From Heterobilharzia americana (Eukaryota > Platyhelminthes > Trematoda > Strigeidida > Schistosomatidae): a stretch of 64,000 nucleotides of DNA. How positions within the stretch are numbered: position 1 is the stretch's first letter; the number at the start of each line of letters is the position of its first letter. Positions 1-10,590 of the stretch are shown here, one piece after another. The notes below the pieces were generated by a model. The model did no database searches. It had not been told where the DNA came from and saw only the letters and a list, made by a program, of their open reading frames with translations. The stretch spans positions 116,616,701 through 116,680,700 of the forward strand of contig OX104134.1 in the NCBI GenBank assembly GCA_944470555.2. The letters are read 5' to 3'. Both the position numbers and the translations under genes were made by a program.

Positions 1-250
1 TACATGGCAATCCAATATGAACCTATAATGCTGGTGTCAATCAGAATGATTATCCCCATATGATGACCACAAAGAACAATCGGACAAACATGGTGTTCAA
101 GATTCTGGATTCACTAATCATTAGACGACTTAGTGAAGATCGGGAACAGAAAACTCGAGAGGGCAATTCATGTTACAGATCTGGTCATGGGTGTATAAAC
201 CAGATAATATTCAGCCTGCATCAGATGTCACGCACTTTTGTGACTAACCC
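1..250 (+). mobile_element. Second RTE family, RT fragment
   Basis: A frame reading FKILDSLIIRRLSEDREQ then CYRSGHGCINQI is the RT region that usually precedes the DL-AFDSVD block. The same block occurs at 11,395-11,530 and 24,030-24,120. The fragment is truncated by the window edge and followed by an unrelated repeat. Confidence 0.6.
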
Positions 251-469
251 AACTTCCTTTTCAGATAACTGAAGCAGAAGTGACCTTCTTCGGTGTGGCC
301 AGCAGGTAAGTGACAACCAAGCTTACAACTCTTTCAGTACTCATGTCATATCAACCTTCCACATCTTCGTCTTCTCTAGTCTTTCTCTTCACGTCTCTTG
401 GTCAATATTCTTCGTATGCTGTCTTTAACTTGAAGATTGCTGCTGCTTCTGGAGGACGTTTTTGCACAG

Positions 470-780
470 CGACCACATGAATGTCTGAGCCTAAATGGAC
501 GTGACACAACTACAGCAACGAGAGAGATTAAAGAACGCTATGTGGAAGGTTGATAATAGGAAGGAAGCTGAGAGTTGTGTGCGGTTGACACTTCCCACCT
601 GGCCACAACGAGAGAGGTTACTTCTTTTTCTTCAGTTACCTGAAAACGAAGTTGGATTAATTATATTGGTGTGTAGCCACAGAAAGCATGGGATTCATTC
701 TTTCTGCAGGTCCCAAATGGGCTTTAGCTCCATCTTTGCTGATTTCGACTGCAACGAAGAGCGTACACCGACATTTTAAG
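470..780 (+). repeat. Interspersed repeat, also at 22,140-22,340
   Basis: Both places share AGAGAGATTA, GTGGAAGGTTGA, GTGCGGTTGACACTTCCCA and TTCAGTTACCTG in order. A third, inverted piece lies at 240-300. The family is not identified and there is no convincing ORF. Confidence 0.55.
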
Positions 781-1400
781 ACTCCTAGATTGGTGGTTTT
801 TAAGTAGGCCCCTTTCTCGTACGGATGTTTGCATGGTACTTTTAATCTTCTGTAGAAGCGTCTTACTGGAGCCAATAGGTCGATTTCATCCTCTTACCTC
901 TATCATAGGTTTACCACCAACAGTAGGACGGTAATCCGTTTTTATCTCACCACTATTCAGTGAACTTTTCTAGCACGGCAGGGACTCGGGGAACAGGTGC
1001 ATCGCCAGCATAGTTCGTTGAATTATTGCAATACCTATGGTCAATCACTAAGACAAGGAAAGTTGTCGGTAGTTCGAATGTTAGTAACCATCATCCGATG
1101 CGTCATGTTCATGAGAGAGATTCATGGAGTACATAGTAATTGACTTAAGAGCTGGAAGCTCTTGTGAGGTGCAGATAATTATTGATATTTTTTATGCCGA
1201 ATTTGGCAACGTGGCGAATTTCCAATACATGTTTAACATGCGTGATGGAATATTTGCGCATAGGTTTTGGTAACAGGTTAGTGAGGAATTTTAATAAGTC
1301 GCGAGGCTATATTATATATAGTATCCGTTGGTGACGGTGACGAACTGGAATATTCATTCTCATAAAGTAAGCCTAGCTGAACTTAGCTGGTACCCTGATG
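780..1400. other. Unannotated stretch
   Basis: No exon, ORF or repeat that I can recognise. It is moderately AT-rich, downstream of the PHC-like gene. Confidence 0.5.
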
Positions 1401-1404
1401 GATT

Positions 1405-1560
1405 TGATGAGAGTGGTTGAATCGTTACGTGCTCACCTGAAGGTCTGATCGTCCTGGGTTCGGTCTGTGGCAGGGTCATGGGTGCGCACGACTGAGTAGT
1501 CTTATACTAGAACGAAACACTTGTCCACAGCGCACAGATTTTCCACAATTCTTCAACTGA
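1405..1560 (+). repeat. SINE with hammerhead-like core, mutated
   Basis: A tRNA-like head (B-box GGGTTCGGTC near 1,457) is followed by GCGCAC, CTGAGTA at 1,492-1,498, a TATACTAG stem II loop, ACGAAAC, and TTGTCC with a returning GCGCAC. The core should read CTGAGGA; the changed base is at an invariant hammerhead position. It is the same subfamily as the intact motif at 4,860. Confidence 0.5.
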
Positions 1561-1991
1561 TATCATCAATTCGTGATGAGTATCAGCAAAGACGTATATG
1601 CAAGCTATGCCATAATTAATGTAAATTATTTGAAATGATAGTCTTCGCATTTAAACCAACGATATATCTATCTACTGGTGAAGAAATCAACCGACAATTA
1701 GATTGAAATTTCCCGGTTAATCAGTAACAACTTGCTAATACATATACTTAGCAAATTTCATTCATCAATGAAAATGACATTACGATATCTGTGTACGGTT
1801 GTGTGTACGTGTGATACTTGTGGGTAAAATCAACAATAATAATAATGGTAACAATAATGATGATGGTAACAAAAACAGCAATAATAACAATTTCAATAAT
1901 AATAGGAAGCAATAACAATAATGTCGATAAATTAGTAAAGAAATAGATATATGAGTACTTGTACAACATTGAAGAACAACAGGTTATGTGC

Positions 1992-1994
<3 letters not shown>

Positions 1995-2036
<42 letters not shown>
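1995..2036. repeat. (TA)n microsatellite
   Basis: About 21 uninterrupted TA units in the last PHC-like gene region, just downstream of the stop codon on the gene strand. A second run of similar length lies at 2,310-2,355, between this run and the stop. Confidence 0.9.
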
Positions 2037-2040
<4 letters not shown>

Positions 2041-2306
2041 TCATGAAATAAGCAAGAAATCGACTGTGAGAACCGCATTCGACAAATACAACGGTGCCAC
2101 AGACAGTCTAGTATGACACTAATACTCATAGTGCTGATAGCACAAATGTAAATAAATGCTTGATGCCTGAAAAGTCGGCTTGTTCCACAGAAGAAGTGTT
2201 GTATTCCAGAACGATTTAAATTGACAAATATCACCGGAAAAAAGAGAAAAGAAAGTTAGCGGACACAATGAAGTGAAAAGTACCATTCAAACAAACAAAA
2301 CTCTGA

Positions 2307-2309
<3 letters not shown>

Positions 2310-2355
<46 letters not shown>
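2310..2355. repeat. (AT)n microsatellite
   Basis: About 23 AT units, 50 bases 3' of the PHC-like stop codon on the gene strand, so probably within the 3' untranslated region. Confidence 0.9.
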
Positions 2356-2357
<2 letters not shown>

Positions 2358-2404
2358 CGCATAATATCAACAAATCTGATTTAATTGCTGATTATTTCCT
2401 GTTA

Positions 2405-2773
2405 TTAACAACAATGTCGTAATGATTCTAATCGTGCTACTAATTTCAATGCTGGACCAATTTTCATACCAATCGGTGGTTGAATAAATTGATCTTCTGC
2501 CAGCAGGAGTAAGGCTTCACCATCAATTTCATTATTTAAAAAGGCTGATGCATACGCTCCACATCCAGGTGTACCACGAACAAACGCGACTACATCATCT
2601 GGTGTCCATTTATACACTGGACCTTTAGGTGGTGGCGGCGGTGGAGTAGTAGGTGTTAGGCGACTGGAAGTTGTACAGGACTGTTGTGACACATTCAGCA
2701 TTGTTTGACTGATATTTAAACGTGGTTGACATGCTGACTGATTGACTGCATTCACCATGGATACGACAATAGT
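2405..2773 (-). CDS. PHC: Polyhomeotic-like gene, terminal exon with SAM domain
   Basis: This is the last exon of the long minus-strand gene, opening at an acceptor (TACAATAG) and ending at TAA. About 45 residues of Ser/Thr/Gln-rich linker and a seven-proline run lead into a SAM domain of about 68 residues, starting VYKWTPDDVVAFV and containing EIDGEALLLL and KIGPALKLVARLESL, close to the stop. The IDG-ALLLL and K-GPALK signatures are typical of Polyhomeotic, SFMBT and L3MBTL SAM domains, which polymerise Polycomb complexes in the nucleus. The C-terminal placement and the PFPV motif upstream favour Polyhomeotic. Entry phase is 0, but the nearest upstream exon (5,664-5,884) exits with two leftover bases, so at least one exon between them is unplaced. 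Confidence 0.8.
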   Translation of the reverse strand, partial: TIVVSMVNAVNQSACQPRLNISQTMLNVSQQSCTTSSRLTPTTPPPPPPKGPVYKWTPDDVVAFVRGTPGCGAYASAFLNNEIDGEALLLLAEDQFIQPPIGMKIGPALKLVARLESLRHCC

Positions 2774-2868
2774 CTATTGTAGGATATGAAAAAATCAATA
2801 ATGAAATTAAACTTCAAACACTGGCAAGACAATATGACAAAAATGAAAGATGGACACTGGCTAGTAGT

Positions 2869-3000
2869 GGAATTCAGAACATAAGCGTTTCATCCTATCA
2901 GTGAGCGATGTTGTTCGCGCCAGGACTCGAACCCGGGAACGGTCGCTTCAAACCTCAGGGCGTTATCCACTAGGCCACCGAGTCACGATGGTCACTTCTT
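2869..3000 (-). repeat. tRNA-headed SINE with deleted hammerhead
   Basis: On the minus strand a tRNA-like head has an A-box-like TGGCCTAGTGGA and a B-box GGTTCGAGTCC. It is followed by CTGAT, AGGATGAAACGC and the conserved tail TTCCACTACTAGCC. Bases of the core and the stem II hairpin are missing between CTGAT and AGGATGAAAC, so the ribozyme cannot fold. It stands back to back with plus-strand ribozyme sequence from about 3,000. Confidence 0.6.
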
Positions 3001-3065
3001 TTGAGGCAGGTGTAGTTCTCAGGGTCTCAGTGGGAACAACATCGCCCATCGTATGGAGCAAGTGG

Positions 3066-3113
3066 ATCCAACGTATGAGTCCCAAACTAAACGAAACGTT
3101 TGTGTCATGGGTT
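3066..3113 (+). pseudogene. Decayed hammerhead motif
   Basis: Aligned to the ribozyme at 3,279: ATGAGTCCCAAA, then ACGAAACG and a GTGTC triplet region followed by TTCCACTGC. The leading CTG of the CTGATGA core has changed to CGT, and stem II no longer pairs well. Predicted inactive. It lies about 210 bases upstream of the intact copy in the same orientation, like neighbouring units of a tandem Smalpha array. Confidence 0.5.
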
Positions 3114-3278
3114 CCACTGCTAGCCAATATCTATCATTAGTATGAAGTTGAAAATACATGCAACATCGAGGTATTCGCATAGAAGCCCATACAGCAGTGG
3201 ACACCAATCAATTCGGTCCAAACAATGACGAGAAAATACAAGTAAAATTTTTTAAAAATTATGACAACTAATAAGTAC

Positions 3279-3323
3279 ATCCGGCTGACGAGTCTCAAAG
3301 TGGACGAAACGCGCGTCCTGGAT
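3279..3323 (+). ncRNA. Type I hammerhead ribozyme, intact core (Smalpha type)
   Basis: All core elements are present in order. Stem I strand ATCCGG (3,279-3,284) precedes CTGACGA (3,285-3,291), a stem II hairpin (3,292-3,305), GAAA (3,306-3,309), a minimal stem III, the GTC cleavage triplet (3,315-3,317), and the pairing strand CTGGAT (3,318-3,323; one G-U pair). Cleavage is expected after C3,317. Tiny stem III and GAAACGCGCGTC match the Schistosoma Smalpha ribozyme, which processes the transcripts of this SINE-like satellite. It lies in the intron between the last two placed PHC-like exons, in antisense orientation to that gene. Confidence 0.8.
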
Positions 3324-3339
3324 TACTCTGCAAGCCATA

Positions 3340-4000
3340 ATCAAGTAAATTATCATAAGACAACTGATATGTCTAAAATCCTATCAGTCAAACATAAGAC
3401 AGAATGTATAGGCGCATATTTATTACTTGTTTCCGACACCTCAAAAAACGATTGTGGAATATTTTCACGCAAAAATGATACATCTATTTGTGTCAAGTTC
3501 TGTGCTAACAACAGAGATTTCAAAAACAGGGACGTAGTAAAACCAATATATGCCTAACTGTTCCAATAAATCTCATAAGTGTTATCCATCATGTGTTATG
3601 GCATTCAGTAAGATTTCTAAGATCCTTGAAAGGACCCCTAAATCCCTGTAACCTTTTATAACCAAACATTTTGCTCCGATATTTAGAGAAAGGGCAAGAG
3701 GTCACACTCGTTGGTTGAAGAAGTAAAATCACTTGGGAACATCATTTTAAAACACGAAAATAGCCAGTTTACTTTCGTAATAGATGTATAGAAAGGTTAT
3801 AACTTCATAGGGACTGATCTGCTCCGTAGAGGTCACCTGGTTGACTTGGACTGCTCAGACGATATTATCCTGCTAGGTGAAGATCCTGACAAAATTTAGG
3901 CACGGATTTCTAAACAAGGTGAGCAGAAATCTAAGTACATTTGACAGGCATGTGTTTTGCACCTGTCGAATGCAGGATGATGCTCCAGGATTGGTCAACT
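3340..4000. other. Unannotated stretch after ribozyme
   Basis: The plus strand is open to 3,557 (98 codons from 3,261), but the first part is the ribozyme and its Smalpha tail, so I do not call a protein. The rest shows no supported feature. Confidence 0.4.
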
Positions 4001-4650
4001 GCAAGTACTCTCAGTTTAATGATAAGGAGTGAAGCGTTGTAATATGCCGACCACTTTATTTGCGTCAGTTTAAACGGCCTGGTCGCTGACAAAATCTTGA
4101 CTCGGACACAGACCACTTCACTTACTTGGGGAGTTGCATCAACCAGAATGTATACAAAAAGTCCGTTTGCTATTTGACAAATCGTGTCACCTGTTGCAAC
4201 AAGTGGTGAGATAACCGATTATCTATCAAACGAAAAGTATATTGCGCTACAGTCCTTTATGTCTTATGGTACGGCTGTGACACAGCCATTGAAAGTATAG
4301 AGCATAAAGCAGTTGCAAGGTTTTGACCATAGGTGTCTTCGTAGCATTTCTTGCGTCTAGTGCGATCACCGTGTTAGCTATGTTGAGGTCAGATGAAAAG
4401 TACCAGGCAAGAAAACAAGTCAGTTGATGAGGCTGTGAACCTTCGTCGACTGAGATGGCTTGGACATGTACTGCGTATGACGAGGCACTGTTGATCTCGA
4501 TCGTGTGAGGGAGATGTAGACTACCTGACCGGGGTGCTTGAGACGAAAGGAACCAGTGGTTGAGCGCTGACTCATGGTGAGATGGCTGCAAATCGGCCAC
4601 AATGGTGCAGATGTATTCACTCCTTGACGTCTTCTAAAGCTTGATTATTC
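4000..4650 (+). mobile_element. Second RTE family, 3' end of pol, decayed
   Basis: Conserved blocks on the plus strand can be read across frames: tyrosine/leucine YGCDTA near 4,268, then CLRSI, and RRLRWLGHVLRM near 4,443-4,485. These are the C-terminal landmarks of RTE-type pol proteins. Frames are broken throughout. The final part (AATCGGCCACAATGGTGCAG) recurs at 15,080, 30,620 and 32,675. Confidence 0.55.
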
Positions 4651-4859
4651 GCACCTACTAGCTAACTTTATCTTCCAACTGTGTGTGTATTCTCTCACAG
4701 CACTTTATCTCCTTTTATATCACCTATTTTCTATCCACCTGTTCTTTGTATACTGCTGTGAAGTGTGGCAACTTGAGCCGATGCACGTGTGTGCGAGGTT
4801 CTAAGTTGATTTTATCTGTCTGTCCGCCTGGGTGCGATCCCTGGTGTGGTCATGGGTGC

Positions 4860-4911
4860 GCACTGCTGAGGAGTTCCATACTAGTGGGATGAAACAGCTG
4901 CTGTCTAGTGC
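4860..4911 (+). ncRNA. Hammerhead ribozyme of a second SINE subfamily
   Basis: Stem I GCACTG (4,860-4,865) pairs with TAGTGC (4,906-4,911). The core is CTGAGGA (4,866-4,872), stem II GTTCC...GGGAT pairs with two wobbles, GAAA is at 4,891-4,894, stem III has four pairs (ACAG with CTGT), and GTC at 4,903-4,905 is the expected cleavage site. All invariant positions of the hammerhead are kept. A B-box-like GGTGCGATCCC lies upstream, so the host element is a tRNA-headed SINE. Decayed relatives lie near 1,483, 9,732, 20,513 and 42,981. Confidence 0.65.
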
Positions 4912-5663
4912 TCCCAGGTTTCCAATGTTTCTCCGACTGACGTCAGTCCATGGTGAATATATGAAGTCAATAAATCTCCACAAACCTCAAAATTGAATAT
5001 ATAAATATATGCATGGTTCGGTTTCTAGGTATTATTATTGATTGGCTGGTAGATCGTTTATCTGTCTAACTACTCATGTGATTAACATAAAGTGCAGTTT
5101 GATTGGTCCATTTCCAGACTCGTCTTTTCTCTATTTACCCCCTTAACAGGTAGACTTTCAGTCAATCTACTGACGTTTGGAACAATTAGGTTGTGGTAAC
5201 ATCAATCTTCACTAAACAGGTATGACCCACTGATTTATGTAAAAAACTTGCAAGCAATTGTTGGTTTATATTAACATATTTTGACGTAGAGTGTAAACTG
5301 AAGTAGTAGGTTTTAGTTTAGAGGAAGGTTAAACGTGGTCAGACTAAGATATGTCACTTGTCAGTTTACACTATCAACGAGATATTTCAATGCCTATCTT
5401 ATATAATAGTTCATTCTCGCCCAAATTACGACTGTGAGAAATGTGCACTGTAAGCAGAAAACATGTAATGTGTGTCACGAGTATTTTCAAAAAACACTCA
5501 AATATGCTCAATCTAATCTACAAAAAGACGTTAGGGCATGGGTTTTACCCAAGAAGATTAAAAAAATCAATTCCCGGTATGATTGGAGATAATAATTGTT
5601 TGGAATTGTGTTACGCATATCCACGTACAATTGAAATCTAAAATAAGATGAATTCCAACTTAC

Positions 5664-5884
5664 CCAGTACAGGACTGAATTTCATTCAGCGGCTTATTAC
5701 TACTGTTCATTGGCATCAAAGATTCACAATACAGAGATTGAGCAACTGAAGAAGAGTAGTGTGAACGATTTTCACACGTGAATTTATCCATTTTACCGTC
5801 AACGCTCTGATCAAACCCGTGTGCAATTGATGAGTTTTTGCTCAGGAATCGATACAATAGGTGACTGAGAGTAGACAACACTAG
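5664..5884 (-). CDS. Polyhomeotic-like gene, internal exon
   Basis: An open segment of 73 codons plus 2 bases with a good acceptor (GACATTCAG) and a donor (GG/GTAAGT). The peptide is Ser/Asn-rich (LVLSTLSHLLYRFL near its start, NKPLNEIQSCTG at its end) and matches no domain I know. It is assigned to the PHC-like gene by strand, position and composition only. Entry phase is 0 and exit phase is 2; neither flanking placed exon fits directly, so small exons on both sides are missing from this model. Confidence 0.55.
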
Positions 5885-6069
5885 CTGAATGTCGGTTGGC
5901 TAGAGACAATATTGTAGAATGTGGATAAGAGGACAAAATGCCTTGTGTAGATCTACAAGAAGTGGTTGATGCTTAATGAGAGACAAAAAAATATTGAAGA
6001 AATAAAATTGAATCAGTCTAAAAGCTTAACAAAGAACGACCAAATAAACCTCAGAACCAAACCTGGTTA

Positions 6070-9000
6070 ACTAGTTCACCAGTTGCTACCCGGTCCTAAT
6101 CCCGGATAAAGAGTGAAGGTCAGGCATAGGGCTAGCAACCCGACCCATAAAACCAATCCAATCGCCAAACAAACTTCAAAGCACAAAGAAATCATAAAAA
6201 GCAAAAACAAAATTATTCCTCGTTGGAAGCGGAGAGATGAAATGACGCCGGTTGGTGAAAGCCTTCGGGAAGCCAATTGACCGATGTGTCTTCGCCTCTC
6301 TCGATGAAAGCGAAAGTAAGAATGGGGACATGGAATATCCGAACAATATTTGAAGCTGGCTGGCAAGGCTGCACAGATTGTAAAAGAGATGAGAAGGTGT
6401 GACATTGAAGTGCCAGGCTGGGAATCTGCGAAAGTAGATGGAATGGAAATGGACTCTCCAAACTGCCAACTGGAGAGTCAGTAATCTACTCCGATATTCT
6501 CACCCAGACAACAACCACGAGCACACTGAGTTTTCGAGTGGCTATCATGATGTCTCCAAGAACATCGAGGGCTCTCTTTCATGCAGTGGGAACCAATCTC
6601 CTTCTGCAGGATCAGGATCATGACAACAAGATTCAAGTGAAAAGGAAGGAAAGTCACAATCATACAATGCTACGCTACACACCTACAAATAATGCAGATC
6701 AAGAGAGGAGGGAGGAATTCTACAGACAACTACAATCAGTAATGGACAAGACCACACCCCAGTTGGCGATGGCGACATCAAAATTCATTCTAATGTGTGG
6801 GGTGACATGAATGCCAAACTGGGAGCTGACAACACAGGAACAGAACTCATCGTGGGTCGAGAGGCACTCGGTGAAATGAATGAGAATGGAGCACTCTTTG
6901 CAGACTTCTGCGCATTCAACGATTTGGTGATTGGAGTCAGGCAGTGTGTACAAACACAAGCATATTCACAGGGCAGTGACATGGATTTCACCAGATGGAC
7001 ACACTACACTAAAAATCAGATCGACTTTATCTCAATGTGAAGAAAGTGGAAACACAGACTACTGGACACAAGATCAGATCAAGAAGGGGAACAGATGTAG
7101 GTTCATACCACTCACTATCTAGTGCAAGGAACCTTGAAAATCAAGATGAAAACCTTCAAAGAAGTTGGTGATAGGCCACAGTTCAAGTTGAACACCCAGA
7201 ACAGAAACTGAAGGACGAAACCACAAAGGACATCTTCACATCAGTCAGCCATCAGAACAAAACGGAAGACATTGAGCAACATTCCTGAAGGATCGGGCGT
7301 GGAAGAACACTGAAACTCTTTGAAAGCTATGTGGAAAGAAACCTGCATAACCGCATTAGGAAGGAAGAGGGAACAAGACAAGGAATACGTCTCCACGGAC
7401 ACATGGGAGCTGGTAGAGCAGGGAGAGAAAGAGGGTGAAGCAGAAGATGAACAAGTGCAGTGCAGTGCAGTGCAGTGCAGTGCGGGGATGAACAACAAAA
7501 AGAGGAACTAAACACAACCTATAAAACACTACACTGGACAAAGAAGTGAAGAAGAGTGCGCGCAAAGACAAAAGACACTTCTACGACACACTGGCAGGTG
7601 AAGCACAACACGCTGCAGGTAGGAGAGACAGACACCTGACAACACTATATCAAATAACCAGGTTACTATCTGGGAGGGAAGAGATCAACGCAGACGAAAC
7701 CAATGAAAGATAGTGAAGGAAACCTAGTTATTATCACCAAAGAGGAGAAACAAAGGAAATGATGGGCTGATCACTTCAAAAAGCTCTTGAATCGACCACC
7801 AACACCACCTGCAACTCGTCCAGAAATACCATCAGCATCCCAACCACAGAACTACCAGTGAACACAAGCCCTCCGACCAAAGCAGAAGTCCTGAATACCA
7901 CGAAGGAGCTGAAATCTGGGAGAGCAGCAGGACCAGATGGAATTCCGCCAGAAGCACTGAGAGCAGACACAGAGACAACAACGGACACGCGCACACCACT
8001 ATTGCTGAAGGTCTTCAAGGAAGGAAGGAAGGAAGGAAGGAAAGGTACCTGCCAACTGATTGGAAGAAGGGCTACCTTATCAGTGGACTCCTGAAGAAGG
8101 GAGACCTCAGTCTTAGCAACAACTGGCACGGAATCATGCTCCATCCTTGTCCACTTAATGCAGAATATTAAGCCGCATCAACCTGGAGAGACTAGAAGAT
8201 GCTCTCAATCAAAAATTACGACCGGAACAGGCTGGATTCAGGAAGTACAAATCATGTGCGGATCAAATTGCAACGATTCGTTATGCACCATCATAGAACA
8301 GAGTATAGAATGGCAGTCAACTCTCTACCTCAACTTCATCGACTTTGAGAAGGCCTTCGACAGCGTCGACCAAGAGGTAATTCGCCAGGTAGCTGCTTCA
8401 ACACTACGGAGTGCCACAAACCTGTATCAACCTCATTCAACATGCCAAGTAATTCACAATGGAAAGCTCAGTGATGCCTTTGAAGTATACGCAGGAGTAG
8501 GACAAGGCTGCCGCCTACTATCACCCATCATCTTCCTGATTGTGGTCGACTGGACCATGCAACAAACTGTGAGGAGCGAGAAGATGGACATACGCAGTCT
8601 GGACCGAGGAAAATACTCTAGGAGATCTGGATTTCGCCCATGTGGAACTAAACCAAAGATCCACAGGCGAAAACCAACAAGTTGACAGAAGAGGCAGGGC
8701 AACGAAAGAAGACGGGACTTCAGGTGAACGTGGAGAAGACAGGGGTGATGAAGATATCCAACCAACAACAGCATCAACAACAAGCACTAACCACCATCAA
8801 CGGGAAAAACCGAAAGGAAGTTGTCGCTTTCATCTACCTACTTACCTACCTACCTACCTAGGCAGCATCTTCTCAACTACAGGCGGCCACAGCACAGATG
8901 AGGGTGTCAAAGCCAGGATCAGGAAGACAGCAAGATAGGCCTTCACTAACCTGAAACCAGTATGGAGATCTACTGCACTCCGCATAAAGCGTGAACAACA

Positions 9001-9655
9001 CCCGGATTTTCAACACTAATGTCAAGTAAGTCAGTGCTTCTATATATGGTTCAGAAACTTGGCACATCACGAGAAGCATTTCCAACAAACTATAGACACA
9101 CGTCACGTCAACAGCTGCCTACGCTCACCCGATACTGAAGATCAGATGGTCAAAATAATGAGAATAAGCAACTCTGGCAGGCATGCAGACAGGCTGGCTG
9201 GCAACCAACCAACTAACCGAGAACCCATCGCTCGACAAATATGCAGAAGAAAGTGAAGATGGATTGGGCATTCATTGAGGAAACTATTCGGAGACATCAT
9301 GCGCTAGGCCTTCGTGTGGAATTTAAAGGGGAAACGACGAGTTGGGCGTCCGAGGGTGACATGGAGGAGATCGTGTGAGGGAGAAATGAAAGCGTATGGG
9401 CAGTGGTGGAGCCAGGTTGAAAAAACTGTAGAGAACAGAATGCAATCGAGGCGTGCTGCTGAAGCCCTATATTCTGTTAGAAACTCAACGGAAATGAAAT
9501 AATAAAGGGAACATCAAAAAGGAGTTAATCTTAACCTATTCAATGTCGTCACTGGTTAACTGTCCTCATGTTCGACCCCATCCGTTACGACTTGTCGGAA
9601 CTTTGGGAACCACCTTTCGAAGCTATTCACGAATGAGGACTTGATTATTTCAATT
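6070..9655 (+). mobile_element. RTE-clade LINE, copy 1 (longest), defective
   Basis: A 5' leader (from about 6,070) leads to the start of an endonuclease frame (MGTWNIRTIFEAG), then the endonuclease middle (GDMNAKLGADNTGTELI, near 6,800), a linker, and the RT (SGRAAGPDGIPPEAL; YLNFIDFEKAFDSVDQEV at 8,330; GVGQGCRLLSPIIFLIVVDW). The thumb and C-terminal part with RRVGRPRVTWRRSCEGEMKA follow to 9,500. The frame is broken by many stops and shifts, and the catalytic YADD block is disrupted. The order and motifs match RTE elements such as schistosome SR2. It is 5' incomplete or near complete and cannot encode its own enzymes. Confidence 0.75.
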
Positions 9656-9689
9656 TTGAGGTTTGTAGGGACTTATTCATTGATTTAAG

Positions 9690-10075
9690 GCTGGTATTTA
9701 TTATGAAATGGAGAATCATTGAGAACCTGAGAGTGCTGGACAGCAGCTGTTTCGTCCCACTAATATGGGACTCCTGAGCAGCGCGTGCCCATAACTCCGC
9801 CTTGTCAAGGAGGGGACCCAGGAGCTTCACCTTCTGAGGCCAGCACGTAGCCATTGAGTCGAGATCCAGTGGTGCATATTTCCTACTTCTGTCAGTTCAC
9901 GATAAAGTGCAACCTCCATCAAATGCTGCCGTGTACAACTTGGTTTACCCCACCGACCCCTGACGACACCGAGTAAAGGCGACTGGAGAAACAGTGTCGG
10001 ACGCGACTCTTCGGTCGTTCTTAAGGTCGTCAGAGTAAAGTCAACCCGCAACTCATGTAGGCTTAATTTCAGCAC
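9690..10075 (-). repeat. Interspersed repeat with near-intact hammerhead
   Basis: The minus strand carries CTCAGGAG, a paired stem II GTCCC/GGGAC with loop ATATTAGT, GAAACAGCTGCTGTC, and CAGCAC (plus 9,732-9,783). Only the G of CTGA is changed, to C. The remainder of the repeat up to 10,075 contains a frame including LRTTEESRPTLFLQSPLLG, which I take to be a widespread schistosome repeat rather than a gene. Confidence 0.5.
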
Positions 10076-10289
10076 CCTCAGATCCCTTGGCGAGCAAATG
10101 ACAATAATACTTCAACATCTTATCCAATTCAGAAAGAACATTCGATAATACTAGACCATATTCATCATATTCTGCTCTTAAACTCATGCAGACGTTTGTT
10201 AAACATCCACCGTCAATGTGTATAGCAATTTTATTTTGTTTTATCTGAGGATTGTGAAGCAATAAGTCAGATAATATACTATCAATCAT
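10053..10289 (-). CDS. Coding-like ORF of unknown identity, cut by a repeat
   Basis: About 78 codons on the minus strand, with protein-like composition: SILSDLLLHNPQIKQNKIAI, then HIDGGCLTNVCMSL and LSELDKMLKYYCHLLAKG. The frame runs at its 3' end into the repeat that fills 9,690-10,075. It does not fit the phase of the PHC-like exons on either side. It may be an exon or retro-fragment of another gene. Confidence 0.3.
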   Translation of the reverse strand: MIDSILSDLLLHNPQIKQNKIAIHIDGGCLTNVCMSLRAEYDEYGLVLSNVLSELDKMLKYYCHLLAKGSEGAEIKPT

Positions 10290-10590
10290 TTATCCAATTA
10301 TGTGATTCCGCACCCACCACCTTTAATAACAATACTAGTAGGTAGCGGAGTAAATCGAAATTAGCATTTCAAGCCATCAGCCGTAGGGTAGGAGTTTTAC
10401 AACTCAACTTTGTTTCATTTTACCGTGTGTGGGCGGAAAAAACCTTATTGCTGTTCAGTTGACCAATCAAAATAAGTATTCAACTTGTGACCTAGTGTGG
10501 CTTTATTTTCTGAAGAAAAACTGTATATAAAAGATGCCAGATGCAATTTACTCCTAGTTTGTTTTTGTTTCTTTCTTGAAAAAAACTTAC

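Noticed and set aside
261..304. A 44-bp plus-strand segment with perfect-looking splice sites (TTTTCAG and AG/GTAAGT).
   Set aside because: The surrounding sequence (TGACTAACCCAACTTCC, TAACTGAAG, TGTGGCCA) recurs inverted near 22,240-22,320 as part of a repeat, so the sites are probably coincidental.
1748..2234. Minus-strand ORFs of about 100 codons containing long Tyr-Ile repeats.
   Set aside because: They are produced by the (TA)n microsatellite.
7241..7571. Several overlapping minus-strand ORFs over the GTGCA repeat, present in all RTE copies.
   Set aside because: They are the antisense of the RTE element around a simple repeat (Cys/His/Ala runs) and recur with each copy.
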